Assembly: GCF_003048595.2 (NCBI RefSeq)
Contig: NZ_CP049270.1
Location: 1,488,001 to 1,552,000, forward strand
DNA length: 64,000 nt
Direction of reading: 5' to 3'
From: Campylobacter concisus
GTDB taxonomy: Bacteria > Campylobacterota > Campylobacteria > Campylobacterales > Campylobacteraceae
In this document: piece by piece, positions 8,858-17,840 of the stretch
Numbering within the stretch: position 1 is the stretch's first letter
How the letters are laid out: every line of letters begins with the position of its first letter
Notes under the pieces: model-generated
Database searches by the model: none
Told to the model about the DNA's origin: nothing
Seen by the model: only the letters and a program-made list of their open reading frames with translations
Translations under genes and position numbers: made by a program

Positions 8858-10031
8858 AAATTTTTCCTTTTTCGTAACCGATAACTGTGTTTATGTCTTT
8901 ATCGCCCCTGCCTGAGACGTTTACGACTATGACACTTTTTTTATCTAGTTTTGGGCAAAGCTTCTCCAGATATGCCAGCGCGTGCGCGCTTTCGATGGCC
9001 GGGATGATGCCCTCCATTTTGCTTAAGAAATAAAGAGCGTTTATGCACTCATCGTCCGTTACGGCTTCGTATTTTACCCTTTTGATGTCGTTTAGGTGAG
9101 CATGCTCTGGTCCGATGCCTGGGTAGTCTAAGCCTGCTGAGATGCTATGCACTGGCAAGATCATACCGTACTCATCTTGCAAGACGGTTGTTTTCATGCC
9201 GTGGATAATGCCGGTTTTGCCTTTGCTAAGCGTAGCTGCGTGATAAGGCGTCTCTATGCCAAGGCCGCCAGCCTCGATACCTACTAAATTTACGCTCTCA
9301 TCGTCCAAAAATGCGCTAAAAATTCCAATAGCATTACTGCCGCCTCCAACACAGGCGATGACGTAGTCGGCCTTTTTGCCATACTCTGCAAGCTGAGCCT
9401 TCGCCTCTGTGCCGATGATGCTTTGGAAGTCACGCACGATCTTTGGATATGGGTGTGGGCCAACGGCTGAGCCGATGACGTAAAATGCACTCTCTATCTC
9501 GTTTACCCACGCTTGTATGGCCGCCGTAGTCGCCTCTTTTAGCGTTTTTAGGCCGTCTTCTACGCTCACCACTTTTGCTCCAAGAAGCTGCATACGAAAG
9601 GCATTTAGCTGCTGTCTAGCCACGTCTGTTGCCCCCATATACACGTCGCACTCCAAGCCCAAAAGTGCCGCAGCAGTCGCTGTCGCCACGCCGTGCTGAC
9701 CAGCTCCAGTTTCAGCTAAAATTTTCTTTTTGCCCATTTTTTTAGCAAGTAGCGCTTGAGCAAGAGCGTTATTTATCTTGTGCGCGCCAGTGTGGTTTAG
9801 ATCCTCTCTTTTTAGGTAAATTTCATGTCCGTAGTGCTCACTCAGGCGCTTTGCAAAAAAGAGCGGACTAGGCCTACCCACATAATTTTTAAGCAGATCA
9901 TCAAGCTCGTCTTTAAACTCTTTTGTCTTTGCGATGCTAGCATAGGCGCTTTCCAGCTCATCAAGGGCAAACATCACCGTCTCAGGCACGAACTGCCCGC
10001 CAAATTTTCCAAAATATGCTTTACTATTCAT
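8850..10031 (-). CDS. trpB: Tryptophan synthase beta subunit
   Basis: This 393-residue PLP enzyme joins indole and serine to give tryptophan. It shows the PLP-lysine motif [12 protein letters not shown], the [13 protein letters not shown] loop and the phosphate-cradle GGGSNAIG. The N-terminus [12 protein letters not shown] is characteristic of the TrpB1 class that pairs with TrpA. It overlaps trpF by eight bases and trpA by eight bases. Confidence 0.98.
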   Translation of the reverse strand: MNSKAYFGKFGGQFVPETVMFALDELESAYASIAKTKEFKDELDDLLKNYVGRPSPLFFAKRLSEHYGHEIYLKREDLNHTGAHKINNALAQALLAKKMGKKKILAETGAGQHGVATATAAALLGLECDVYMGATDVARQQLNAFRMQLLGAKVVSVEDGLKTLKEATTAAIQAWVNEIESAFYVIGSAVGPHPYPKIVRDFQSIIGTEAKAQLAEYGKKADYVIACVGGGSNAIGIFSAFLDDESVNLVGIEAGGLGIETPYHAATLSKGKTGIIHGMKTTVLQDEYGMILPVHSISAGLDYPGIGPEHAHLNDIKRVKYEAVTDDECINALYFLSKMEGIIPAIESAHALAYLEKLCPKLDKKSVIVVNVSGRGDKDINTVIGYEKGKIYG

Positions 10032-10635
10032 CTTCTACCTCACCTATGATCTTTAAAATTCTCTCTATCTTTTGCGCATCTTTTATGCCGTTTTCGTCCT
10101 CGACTTTTGAGTTGATATCGACTAGATATGGCTTAAATTTGAGCGCCTCTTTTATGTTGTGCTCGCCTATGCCCCCAGCCATGCCAAATTTAAATTTGAC
10201 CTCTTTTAAAATTTCCCATTCAAAGCTAGTGCCATTTCCGCCGGCATTTTCGCCCTTGCAGTCAAAAAGCGCCATGTCAAAATGCTTAAAATCAACCTCT
10301 GGCAAGCTATCTTTCACGCTAAAAACCTGCCAGATCTCAAGCCCCATATCTTTTAAATTTGCCTCTAAATTTTCACTCACCACTCCATGCACCTGAGCGA
10401 CGTCAAGCCCTGCAAACTGGCAAATTTCCATTATTTCACAGTCACTTTGCTCAGCAAAAACGCCAACTACTTTTTTGCCCTTGCTGTGAGCAAATTTAGC
10501 TATCTGCCTAGCCAAATTTAGCTCGACTCTTCTTTTGCTTTTGGCAAATATTAGTCCGATAAAATCAACATCCAAAGTGCAAACTTCGCTTGCCTCATCT
10601 AGCGTTTTGATGCCACAAATTTTAACTAGCGCCAT
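10024..10635 (-). CDS. trpF: Phosphoribosylanthranilate isomerase
   Basis: This 203-residue TIM-barrel enzyme performs the Amadori rearrangement of phosphoribosylanthranilate. It begins with the conserved KICGIKT motif (catalytic cysteine), has GLDVAQVHG and ends with the phosphate-binding [10 protein letters not shown] and VDINSKVE stretches. It overlaps trpGD upstream and trpB downstream. The next pathway enzyme, TrpC, is not encoded in this operon. Confidence 0.96.
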   Translation of the reverse strand: MALVKICGIKTLDEASEVCTLDVDFIGLIFAKSKRRVELNLARQIAKFAHSKGKKVVGVFAEQSDCEIMEICQFAGLDVAQVHGVVSENLEANLKDMGLEIWQVFSVKDSLPEVDFKHFDMALFDCKGENAGGNGTSFEWEILKEVKFKFGMAGGIGEHNIKEALKFKPYLVDINSKVEDENGIKDAQKIERILKIIGEVEDE

Positions 10636-12238
10636 TAGCCCCAGCCTTTATAAACTCTTCATAAAATTTATACGCCTTTCCAGAATTTATCGCCTCAAGC
10701 ACCATTTTTTTGGCCTTGTCTGGGCTCTTTGCACCATCAGCCCCGTAAAGCGCAAACATCGCATTAAAGACCACGATGTCAAATTTTGCCCCCTGCTCCT
10801 CGCCTTTTAGCGTGCGGATCAAGGTTTTGGCGTTTTCTTCAGGCGTGCCGCCCTCGATATCGCTGTGAAGCGCTCTTTTAAAGCCAAACTGCTCTGGCGT
10901 GATGCTGTACTCAAAAATTTCTCCATTTTTTAGCTCAACAACGCTTGTTTCACTGCAAAGCGTGATCTCGTCTAATCCGTCATCACCTCGAACGACTAGA
11001 GCGTGCTTTCTGCCAAGGATTTTAAGCGTCTGGGCATAGAGTTTTAGCACTGGCTTGTGGTAGACACCAACTAGCTGATTTGTAAGGTTTAAATTTGGAT
11101 TTAAAAGCGGTCCAAGCACGTTAAATACGGTCCTTATACCAAGTCTTTGTCGCACCTCTCTCACCTCACCAACTAGCGGGTGGAAAAATGGTGCGTGAAA
11201 AAAAGCTAAATTTTTACTAGCTAAATTTTCGCGCTGTTTTGCCAGTGATTTTTCACTTTTTACACCTAAAATTTCAAGCACATCAGAGCTGCCTGACTTG
11301 CTTGAAACTGCCTTATTGCCGTGTTTTGCGACCTTTACACCAAGACTTGCGAGGATAAATGCCACAGTTGTTGAGATATTTATCGTCTTAAAGCCATCAC
11401 CGCCTGTGCCACAAAGATCGATCATAGGCGTGTCATCACGGTAAGTTTGCGAGTATTTTAGGATATTTTTTGCAAGCGCAGCGAGGCTTTTTGGATAGAG
11501 ACTCTTTTCGCTAATGAGCACCAAAAGGGCTGAAAGCTGCACGATCTCGTACTCTTTACTGGCTATTATCTCGCAAATTTGCTCAAAGTCACTATCATCA
11601 AGCGGTATGCTCTCTTGAAGCTTGATAAGATATGGCTTAAGTGAGCGAATTTTTGGCTCTTTTACCTCTTCTTTTGCCTTATAATTTACAAAATTTTCAA
11701 CGATCTTTTTGCCGTATTGTGTAAAGTAGCTCTCTGGGTGAAACTGGATACCAAATATCGGCTTATCTTTTACGCTAAGCGCCATAACTACGCCATCATC
11801 ACTCACTGCATCAGCGCTTAAGCTAGCTGGGAGCTCATCGACATAAAGCGAATGGTAGCGCATAACCTCAAAGCGTTCAGGCAACCCTGCAAAGAGCGGC
11901 TCTTTGTTTTTCACATCAATAAACGAGGTCTTGCCGTGAAGTGGATCGTCTAGCCTTTTTATCTTTGCACCAAAACTAAGCCCTATAGCTTGGTGTCCAA
12001 GGCAAATTCCAAGCACTGGCACGCCAAGATCGGCTTTTAGAATTTCTAAACAAACTCCGCTATCTTTTGGGTGCTTTGGTCCTGGACTTAAAATGATCTT
12101 GCTTGGGTTTAGTTTTTTGATCTCATCAAGCGTGATCTTGTCATTTCTAACACATCTAACCTCTTCATCGGTAAGCTCTTTAACATACTGTTCAACATTA
12201 AAAACAAAACTATCGTAATTATCTATGAGTAAAATCAA
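10622..12238 (-). CDS. trpGD: Fused anthranilate synthase component II / anthranilate phosphoribosyltransferase
   Basis: The protein has 538 residues. The N-terminal glutamine amidotransferase domain (1-190) has nucleophile loop GICLGHQAIG and the QFHPES histidine/glutamate pair. The C-terminal TrpD domain (205-538) has the PRPP site GTGGDGFKTINIST and KHGNKAVSSKSGSSD. It supplies ammonia for anthranilate and then adds phosphoribose. The start is a TTG at 12238 with an AAGGA site 7 bases before it. It is the first gene of the operon. The synthase partner TrpE, expected just upstream, is absent. Confidence 0.95.
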   Translation of the reverse strand: MILLIDNYDSFVFNVEQYVKELTDEEVRCVRNDKITLDEIKKLNPSKIILSPGPKHPKDSGVCLEILKADLGVPVLGICLGHQAIGLSFGAKIKRLDDPLHGKTSFIDVKNKEPLFAGLPERFEVMRYHSLYVDELPASLSADAVSDDGVVMALSVKDKPIFGIQFHPESYFTQYGKKIVENFVNYKAKEEVKEPKIRSLKPYLIKLQESIPLDDSDFEQICEIIASKEYEIVQLSALLVLISEKSLYPKSLAALAKNILKYSQTYRDDTPMIDLCGTGGDGFKTINISTTVAFILASLGVKVAKHGNKAVSSKSGSSDVLEILGVKSEKSLAKQRENLASKNLAFFHAPFFHPLVGEVREVRQRLGIRTVFNVLGPLLNPNLNLTNQLVGVYHKPVLKLYAQTLKILGRKHALVVRGDDGLDEITLCSETSVVELKNGEIFEYSITPEQFGFKRALHSDIEGGTPEENAKTLIRTLKGEEQGAKFDIVVFNAMFALYGADGAKSPDKAKKMVLEAINSGKAYKFYEEFIKAGANGAS

Positions 12239-12323
12239 CCTATATCCTTTAAATTTAGCAGCGGTTGAGCCTTGGCTAAATTTCTACAAATTTAGGCAAA
12301 ATTATAACTAAAAGAAAGTTTAA

Positions 12324-12896
12324 TTAGGCTTTTGTACGGCTTTCGTAGGCTTTTAAAAGTGAAAGCATGTCGACGTTTTCTAAATTTACACCAGTTGGCA
12401 CGCCTTGAGCGATCTTACTAAATGAAATTTCACTCATGCCAAGCTTATCCTCGACGTAAAGCATGAGCGCATCAGAATTTAGCCCTGGTGTAAAGGCAAA
12501 AACAACCTCTTTTGAGCCATTTTGCTTAATCGCACTTCGTAGCCTCTCTATGGCATCCTCGTCTATCTCATCAAGCACAAAATAAAGCCCATTATAAATT
12601 CCATTTTGCTCAAAGACCAGGATATCTTTTGGACTCTCAACCAGCAATATAACCTCACTATCCCTGCTCTCGTCGCTGCAAATGTCGCAAATTTCATTTT
12701 CACTTAGCCCACCGCAACGCTCACAACGTTTGATAAACCTCACCGCGTCTTCGATATTTTGAGCAAGTCTTAGCCCTGCAAAGCTATCTTGCATGCAGAC
12801 AAAGTAGGCAAACCTTGCAGCTGATTTTTTACCGACACCAGGGAGCTTTGCAAAAGACTCAGTTAGCTCGTTAAATTTTTCTAAGCCTCTTTTCAT
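12324..12896 (-). CDS. recR: Recombination protein RecR
   Basis: This 190-residue protein has an N-terminal helix-hairpin-helix (KLPGVGKKSAARFAY), a four-cysteine zinc motif (CERC...CDIC, about 57-72) and a Toprim domain with LLVESPKDI. RecR loads RecA at gaps with RecO and RecF. It overlaps the racS stop by four bases. The order dnaJ/racR-racS-recR is, as I recall, also found in C. jejuni. Confidence 0.96.
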   Translation of the reverse strand: MKRGLEKFNELTESFAKLPGVGKKSAARFAYFVCMQDSFAGLRLAQNIEDAVRFIKRCERCGGLSENEICDICSDESRDSEVILLVESPKDILVFEQNGIYNGLYFVLDEIDEDAIERLRSAIKQNGSKEVVFAFTPGLNSDALMLYVEDKLGMSEISFSKIAQGVPTGVNLENVDMLSLLKAYESRTKA

Positions 12897-14149
12897 GCTC
12901 GCTTCGCCTTTGATCTAAGTAAAATTTTAAATACATGATAGCCGTCTTCATAGTCATAGACAAGCTCAAATTTTTGCATCTGACAAATTTGCTCGATGAT
13001 ATAAAGTCCAAGCCCCATGCCACTCCCTGCGCTTACTTTATCGCCACGCACAAAGGCTTGTTTGTAGTAATCAATCGGATGATTTAGTTTTTTGCCTAAA
13101 TTTTTAACCGCTATAAATTCGCTATCGCAGATCAAAATAGCCTTCTTATCATCTGCGTATTTTAGGGCATTGTCTATCAAATTTTTAATCGCTAAACTAA
13201 AAAGCTGAAAATCCACTCTTAAAATGACGTCATCTCTGATATCGCAGCTCACTCGCTCTTCAAATCTATCAAGCATGAGCATATCTTGCACTTGCTCTAA
13301 AATGAGCGAGAAATGACACTCTTGGTAGTTTAGAGCGTAGCTTTTAGAAAGGAGCTGCTCGACCTTGCTAAATTCATTTATCAGCATCTCAAGGCGCTCA
13401 AACACATTGATGAGCCTCATCTTTTGGGTCTCATTTACGACCATTTCAGAGACGATCCTACCCTTACCAATAGGAGTCTTTAACTCATGCATAATCGCAC
13501 GTAAAAATAGCTGCCTTGAGCGGATGAGCTCTCTTATCTTGCAAACGGCGTTATCAAACTCCACTGCAACCTGCCCGATCTCATCTTGCTCAATTTCATT
13601 TAGCCTAGCCGTCATCGCCATTTCCATATTTCCACTGGCAAATTTTCTGATATCTTTACTAAGCCTTCTAAGCGGCGAAAGACTTCTAAGAACAGAAACA
13701 TAAAGTGAGATGAGAAGGGCTGAAACTATCAAAAATGCGACCCAAAGTGGATCATTTACGTGTCTTGCGTCGTTACTTTCAAGAAGCAGCTGAAAAGACG
13801 GATTTTTAATAAGCAAATACAAATCGCCTTTATAATTAACCGATTGCACCACTCCAAGAGGCGTGTGCTGTGTAAAAACAACAGTTCCATTTGTAGCTAT
13901 TGAAGTGGCTAAATTTTTATTTCCAACATACTCTAAATAAAAATTTTTAAAATAATGCTCTAAATCTCTTGGGGGATTTCCACGTTCATAGAGTGCGACA
14001 AGATAGTTCATCGCACTTATTTGTCTATCCTTTAGTTTTTCTAAAGCGCTTTCTTGCTGAATGTTTGCAAAAGTTACAAAGAGCAAGCACATCAGCGAGA
14101 AAGCTATGGCAAAGATAATAGTTATCTTCGTAGTTATGGAATATTTCAT
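12893..14149 (-). CDS. racS: Sensor histidine kinase RacS
   Basis: The kinase has 418 residues. Membrane helices at about 8-27 and 134-156 enclose a periplasmic sensor. A HAMP linker (about 157-210), the H-box MHELKTPIGKGR, N-box NLIDNALKYAD and G2 GSGMGLGLYIIEQI follow. No clear DxGxG G1 motif is visible between them; the segment there reads AVKNLGKK, a short ATP lid as in ArsS-like epsilonproteobacterial kinases. It overlaps racR by four bases. RacRS in C. jejuni responds to temperature and respiratory conditions and affects colonisation; gene order is the main support for the name. Confidence 0.85.
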   Translation of the reverse strand: MKYSITTKITIIFAIAFSLMCLLFVTFANIQQESALEKLKDRQISAMNYLVALYERGNPPRDLEHYFKNFYLEYVGNKNLATSIATNGTVVFTQHTPLGVVQSVNYKGDLYLLIKNPSFQLLLESNDARHVNDPLWVAFLIVSALLISLYVSVLRSLSPLRRLSKDIRKFASGNMEMAMTARLNEIEQDEIGQVAVEFDNAVCKIRELIRSRQLFLRAIMHELKTPIGKGRIVSEMVVNETQKMRLINVFERLEMLINEFSKVEQLLSKSYALNYQECHFSLILEQVQDMLMLDRFEERVSCDIRDDVILRVDFQLFSLAIKNLIDNALKYADDKKAILICDSEFIAVKNLGKKLNHPIDYYKQAFVRGDKVSAGSGMGLGLYIIEQICQMQKFELVYDYEDGYHVFKILLRSKAKRA

Positions 14150-14817
14150 CCGATAAGCTTATATCCTATGCCTCTTACTGAAAATATATGTTTTGGGGCT
14201 TTTGAGCTATCACCGATTTTTGATCTAAGGCGTCCGATAATAACATCTAAGCTCTTTGAATCTTTATCTTTTAAGCTTTTGCAGTTATAAACCAACTGCT
14301 CACGAGAGACTGAAAAGCTATGCTGTTTGATGAGATAGGTTAAAATTTCATACTCAGCTGGTGTAAGAGCAAGGGCTTCATTATTAAAGTAAATTTCATG
14401 GCGCTTGTCGTCTATCCTAAATGCGCTATCAACGACCTCTTCTTGAACTTCGTTTGTCTTTTTATATCTTCTAATAAGACTTGTGATACGAGCATACATC
14501 TCTTTTGGATCGTATGGTTTTGGCAAATAATCATCCGCTCCAAGCTGAAGTCCAACGACCTTGTCGCTGATGTCACTGCGAGCCGAGCTTATGATGATAG
14601 GGATGTCGTATTTTTGGCGAATTTCTTTGCAAACTTCAAGGCCGTCTATGCCTGGCAAAGTAAGGTCAAGTATGAGCAGGTCATAGTTTTTTATGCCGGC
14701 ACTTAGTCCTAGATATGGGTCTTCAAAGTTAGTCACTTTTATATTAAAACTATCAAGATATTCAGATAAAATTTGTGCAAATTCTGGATCGTCTTCTATC
14801 ATTAAAACGTTAATCAT
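14146..14817 (-). CDS. racR: OmpR-family response regulator RacR
   Basis: This 223-residue protein has a receiver domain with acidic pair E8/D9, phosphoacceptor Asp in LLILDLTLPG, the S/T residue in PIIISSARSD and Lys in YLPKPYDPKE. A winged-helix domain ends FSVRGIGYKLIG. It is first in the racR-racS-recR run and divergent from dnaJ, the arrangement I recall for C. jejuni racRS. Regulation of the neighbouring dnaJ from the shared intergenic region is plausible. Confidence 0.88.
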   Translation of the reverse strand: MINVLMIEDDPEFAQILSEYLDSFNIKVTNFEDPYLGLSAGIKNYDLLILDLTLPGIDGLEVCKEIRQKYDIPIIISSARSDISDKVVGLQLGADDYLPKPYDPKEMYARITSLIRRYKKTNEVQEEVVDSAFRIDDKRHEIYFNNEALALTPAEYEILTYLIKQHSFSVSREQLVYNCKSLKDKDSKSLDVIIGRLRSKIGDSSKAPKHIFSVRGIGYKLIG

Positions 14818-14848
14818 AAATCATCCTTTTCATTGAAAAATAGTAGAG

Positions 14849-14854
14849 ATTATA
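14849..14854 (-). promoter_or_regulatory. -10 box for racR-racS-recR
   Basis: A perfect minus-strand TATAAT is preceded by TTTTTGCCG, the T-rich -16 style seen in Campylobacter sigma-70 promoters. It lies in the 123-base gap shared with dnaJ. Confidence 0.55.
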
Positions 14855-14888
14855 CGGCAAAAATGTAAATTCTTTTTTAAATTTAAAC

Positions 14889-14903
14889 TTTTTTGGATAA
14901 AAT
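14889..14903 (+). promoter_or_regulatory. Promoter of dnaJ
   Basis: A TTTTTTGGA run is followed by TAAAAT at 14898-14903, about 38 bases before the dnaJ start, with an AAGGA ribosome site between them. No CIRCE-type or HAIR-type heat-shock repeat was seen. Confidence 0.45.
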
Positions 14904-14940
14904 CTCACATTTAAAATAAGCTTAATAAACAAGGAAAAAT

Positions 14941-16083
14941 GTGGAGTTTGATTATTACGAGATCCTTGAAATTTCAAGAAATGCAAGTGGCGACGAGATA
15001 AAAAAAGCCTTTAGAAAGCTCGCTTTAAAATACCATCCAGACAGAAACGCTGGCGACAAAGAGGCTGAGCAGAAATTTAAACAGATCAACGAAGCCTATC
15101 AGGTCTTAAGCGATGAGCAAAAGCGCTCAATATATGACAGATACGGCAAAGAAGGGCTTGAGGGTAGATTTGGCAGTGGCGGTGGCTTTAGCGCTGATTT
15201 TGACCTTTCAGACATTTTTGACTCGTTTTTTGGTGGCGGTTTTGGCGGTGGCTCTAGACAGAGAAAAAGACGAAGCGAAAAATACTCAGCAGATCTTGAA
15301 ATTCCTATAAATTTAGAGTTTAATGAAGCTGTTTTTGGCTGCGAAAAAGAGATCAAATTTGATCAAAAAGTGCCTTGCCCAACATGCAACGCAACAGGCA
15401 GTAAAGATGGCAAAAACAAAACTTGCCAGCACTGCGGCGGAAGCGGCAGGATCACACGTGGAAATGGCTTTATGAATATCGTCCAAGAATGTCCATATTG
15501 TCACGGAAGTGGTGAAGTAATAAGTGAGCCTTGCCCTGATTGTAACACAAAAGCTTACAAAACCCAACAACAAACTGTAAAGATTACCATCCCTGAAGGC
15601 GTTGATAGCGGCATGAGAATGAGAGTAGCTGGCAAAGGCAATATCGGTACGAACGGCGTTCAAGGCGATCTTTATGTAAGCATAAACGTAAAAGAAGATA
15701 AGCATTTCATTCGCCACAACGACGATGTTTATCTAGAAATTCCTGTCTTTTTCACGCAAGCTATACTTGGCGAAAGCATAAAAATTCCAACTCTTCGAGG
15801 AGAAACTGAGCTAAAACTACCTGTTGGAGCAAAGGATAAGCAGCAATTTATCTTTGAAAATGAAGGTATTAAAAGCGTAAATTCGCGTAAAAAAGGTAGG
15901 CTTGTAGCGCAAATTTCTATTCAAACGCCTGAAAAACTAAGCGATGAGCAAAAAGAGCTTTTAAATAAGCTTCAATCTAGCTTTGGTATAGAATCAGGCA
16001 AATCAAATACCGATGAAAGCGTCTTTGATAAGATAAAAAGCTGGTTTAAAGGCGATGAGCCAAAAGGCAAAAAGAAAAAATAA
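14941..16083 (+). CDS. dnaJ: Chaperone DnaJ
   Basis: This 380-residue co-chaperone of DnaK starts with GTG. Domains in order are a J domain with the HPD tripeptide (KYHPDRNAG), a Gly/Phe-rich linker (about 75-110), a zinc domain with four Cys pairs ([32 protein letters not shown]), then two substrate-binding beta domains. The fourth zinc repeat departs from the CxxCxGxG consensus but keeps both cysteines. The C-terminus is lysine-rich. Confidence 0.97.
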   Translation: MEFDYYEILEISRNASGDEIKKAFRKLALKYHPDRNAGDKEAEQKFKQINEAYQVLSDEQKRSIYDRYGKEGLEGRFGSGGGFSADFDLSDIFDSFFGGGFGGGSRQRKRRSEKYSADLEIPINLEFNEAVFGCEKEIKFDQKVPCPTCNATGSKDGKNKTCQHCGGSGRITRGNGFMNIVQECPYCHGSGEVISEPCPDCNTKAYKTQQQTVKITIPEGVDSGMRMRVAGKGNIGTNGVQGDLYVSINVKEDKHFIRHNDDVYLEIPVFFTQAILGESIKIPTLRGETELKLPVGAKDKQQFIFENEGIKSVNSRKKGRLVAQISIQTPEKLSDEQKELLNKLQSSFGIESGKSNTDESVFDKIKSWFKGDEPKGKKKK

Positions 16084-16089
16084 ATTTAG

Positions 16090-16122
16090 ATTTGTGACGT
16101 CAAATTTAACGTCACAAATTCT
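16090..16122 (+). terminator. Terminator after dnaJ
   Basis: A perfect 11-base stem (ATTTGTGACGT / ACGTCACAAAT) with an 8-base loop is followed by TCTTTC, starting six bases after the dnaJ stop. Confidence 0.65.
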
Positions 16123-16216
16123 TTCAAAATAAATTTTATATATCCTAATTTTTACAAATAAATTTCACACAAATTTTAAAATTTCATGAGTGAGTAATTT
16201 CGGCTATAAAATTTGA

Positions 16217-16284
16217 GCTAAGCAAAAAGCAAAGACAAATCTTAGCAGTCAATTCTTACGAGCAAGCAAAATTTTAAAATTTGC
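16217..16284 (-). other. Inverted repeats downstream of pyk
   Basis: Two symmetric elements lie in the gap after pyk. GCTAAG/CTTAGC pairs at 16217-16222 and 16241-16246, and an AT-rich near-palindrome GCAAAATTTTAAAATTTGC lies at 16266-16284. The second could act as the pyk terminator on the minus strand. Nothing else was recognised in this stretch. Confidence 0.3.
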
Positions 16285-16298
16285 AAGAGAGTATAAAT

Positions 16299-17750
16299 TT
16301 ACTCAGTTGCAAGCTCCAAATAATAATCAAGCTGATCGCGTCTGATGATACGTATAAGGTTTGTGCTACCCTCAACGCCCGTAGGGTGACCGGCTGTGAC
16401 AAGATAGGTCTTGTCGTGTTCAACATATCCCTCTTCATACGCCTTTTTCATGACATTTGCTAAAAGTGAGCTAAGCTTTGTTTTTTCTAATACAAGCGCT
16501 GGTGTAACACCCCAAGCAAGGGTAAGCATATGTGCTGTTTGCTCATCGTGAGCGGCTGCGATGATATCGATATTTGTGCGGTTTCTAGCTAATTTTATAG
16601 CCGATTTTCCTGAGCCAGTGATTGAGATTAAAGCATCTGCTTTTATGCGAACAGCAAGAGATGCGGCACTACTTGCCACCATATCAGTCTCGTCAAAAAA
16701 GTCAAACTCATCAAATTTATTATATGGATAGATGCTTTGAGTTTGGATGATCGTTTTACTCATCGCCTCAACGACCGCGACTGGGTTTTTACCGATCGCA
16801 CTCTCTTCACTTAGCATAACAGCATCAGTGCCATCTAATACAGCATTTGCTACGTCGCTGATCTCCGCTCTTGTGGCAGTCTCATGCTCTGCCATGCTTA
16901 GCATCATCTGGGTTGCTGTGATGACTGGCTTGCTTGCTGCATTTGCTTTTTTGATGATGAGCTTTTGGATAGTTGGAACCTTATAAAATGGCACTTCTAT
17001 GCCAAGATCGCCACGAGCTACCATGATACCATCACTCTTTGCGATGATATCGTCTATATTTTCAACCGCGTCAAATTTCTCGATCTTAGATAAAACGGCA
17101 GCTCTTGAGCCAAATTCTTTTAAGATATTTTTTGCCTTTATTACGTCATTTGCATCTTGCACGAAGCTAATGGCGACAAAATTTACGCCATGCTTTGCGC
17201 CAAATTTCATATCTTCTTTATCTTTTGGTGTGATGATCTCGATACCAAGGGCTGTATTTGGGAAATTTACGCCTTTGTTTGAGTTTAAAATTCCATCATT
17301 TTCAATGATAGTTTTTACTATTTCTTTACCTTCGCTGACAACCTTTGCTCTTATAGAGCCGTCATAGAGATAGACATACTCGCCAACCTTTAGCATAGGC
17401 AAAATTTGAGGCTGGTTTAGGCTTACTTTATAAATTCCTTTTCCCACTTTTTCACCAATAATCTCATCAGCATGGATACTAAGTTCATCACCAGCCTTTA
17501 GATAAAATGGCTCACTAAGCTTGCCAACTCTGATCTTTGGCCCACAAATATCTTGTAAAATGCCTATTCTTTTATTTAGCTTTTTTTCGATATTTCTTAT
17601 CTTGTCAATGTTTGATTTATGGTATTCGTGTGTCCCATGGCTAAAATTTAAACGAAAGACATTAACACCCGCTTTTACCATCGCCTCCATTGTCTCTTCA
17701 TTATCACTTGCTGGCCCCAAAGTAGCTACGATTTTCGTCTTTTTTATCAT
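16299..17750 (-). CDS. pyk: Pyruvate kinase
   Basis: This enzyme of about 483 residues converts phosphoenolpyruvate and ADP to pyruvate and ATP. It has the N-terminal KTKIVATLGPAS, the active-site RLNFSHG, the KIE lysine region (VLSKIEKFDAVENI), the MVARGDLGIE metal/phosphate loop and the signature KPVITATQMM. The frame extends to 17822, but I chose the ATG at 17750 because the family begins there (MIKKTKIV) with a GGGG ribosome site just upstream. The longer start would cross the promoter. Confidence 0.95.
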   Translation of the reverse strand: MIKKTKIVATLGPASDNEETMEAMVKAGVNVFRLNFSHGTHEYHKSNIDKIRNIEKKLNKRIGILQDICGPKIRVGKLSEPFYLKAGDELSIHADEIIGEKVGKGIYKVSLNQPQILPMLKVGEYVYLYDGSIRAKVVSEGKEIVKTIIENDGILNSNKGVNFPNTALGIEIITPKDKEDMKFGAKHGVNFVAISFVQDANDVIKAKNILKEFGSRAAVLSKIEKFDAVENIDDIIAKSDGIMVARGDLGIEVPFYKVPTIQKLIIKKANAASKPVITATQMMLSMAEHETATRAEISDVANAVLDGTDAVMLSEESAIGKNPVAVVEAMSKTIIQTQSIYPYNKFDEFDFFDETDMVASSAASLAVRIKADALISITGSGKSAIKLARNRTNIDIIAAAHDEQTAHMLTLAWGVTPALVLEKTKLSSLLANVMKKAYEEGYVEHDKTYLVTAGHPTGVEGSTNLIRIIRRDQLDYYLELATE

Positions 17751-17778
17751 TTTATGCCCCATAAATTTGATTTTTGCG

Positions 17779-17784
17779 ATTATA
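17779..17784 (-). promoter_or_regulatory. -10 box of pyk
   Basis: A minus-strand TATAAT lies about 29 bases before the chosen pyk start. It supports the shorter start, since a start at 17822 would lie upstream of this box. Confidence 0.45.
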
Positions 17785-17803
17785 ACACATTTTAATAATG
17801 TAA

Positions 17804-17816
17804 TTTTTTGTATAAT
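17804..17816 (+). promoter_or_regulatory. Promoter of the TRAP binding-protein gene
   Basis: TTTTTTG runs directly into TATAAT (17811-17816), the classic Campylobacter sigma-70 form, 25 bases before the ATG with AAAGGAG between. Confidence 0.65.
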
Positions 17817-17840
17817 AGGCAAAATTTTAAAGGAGAAGAT

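Noticed and set aside
10016-10396. 126-residue open frame opposite trpF
   Set aside because: Shadow of trpF; no motif and no ribosome site.
15313-15717. 134-residue open frame opposite dnaJ
   Set aside because: Shadow of the dnaJ zinc domain; composition typical of antisense reading.
16266-16284. Strong terminator after pyk
   Set aside because: The repeat is almost purely A/T and has no T-run, so it is listed only as a weak inverted repeat.
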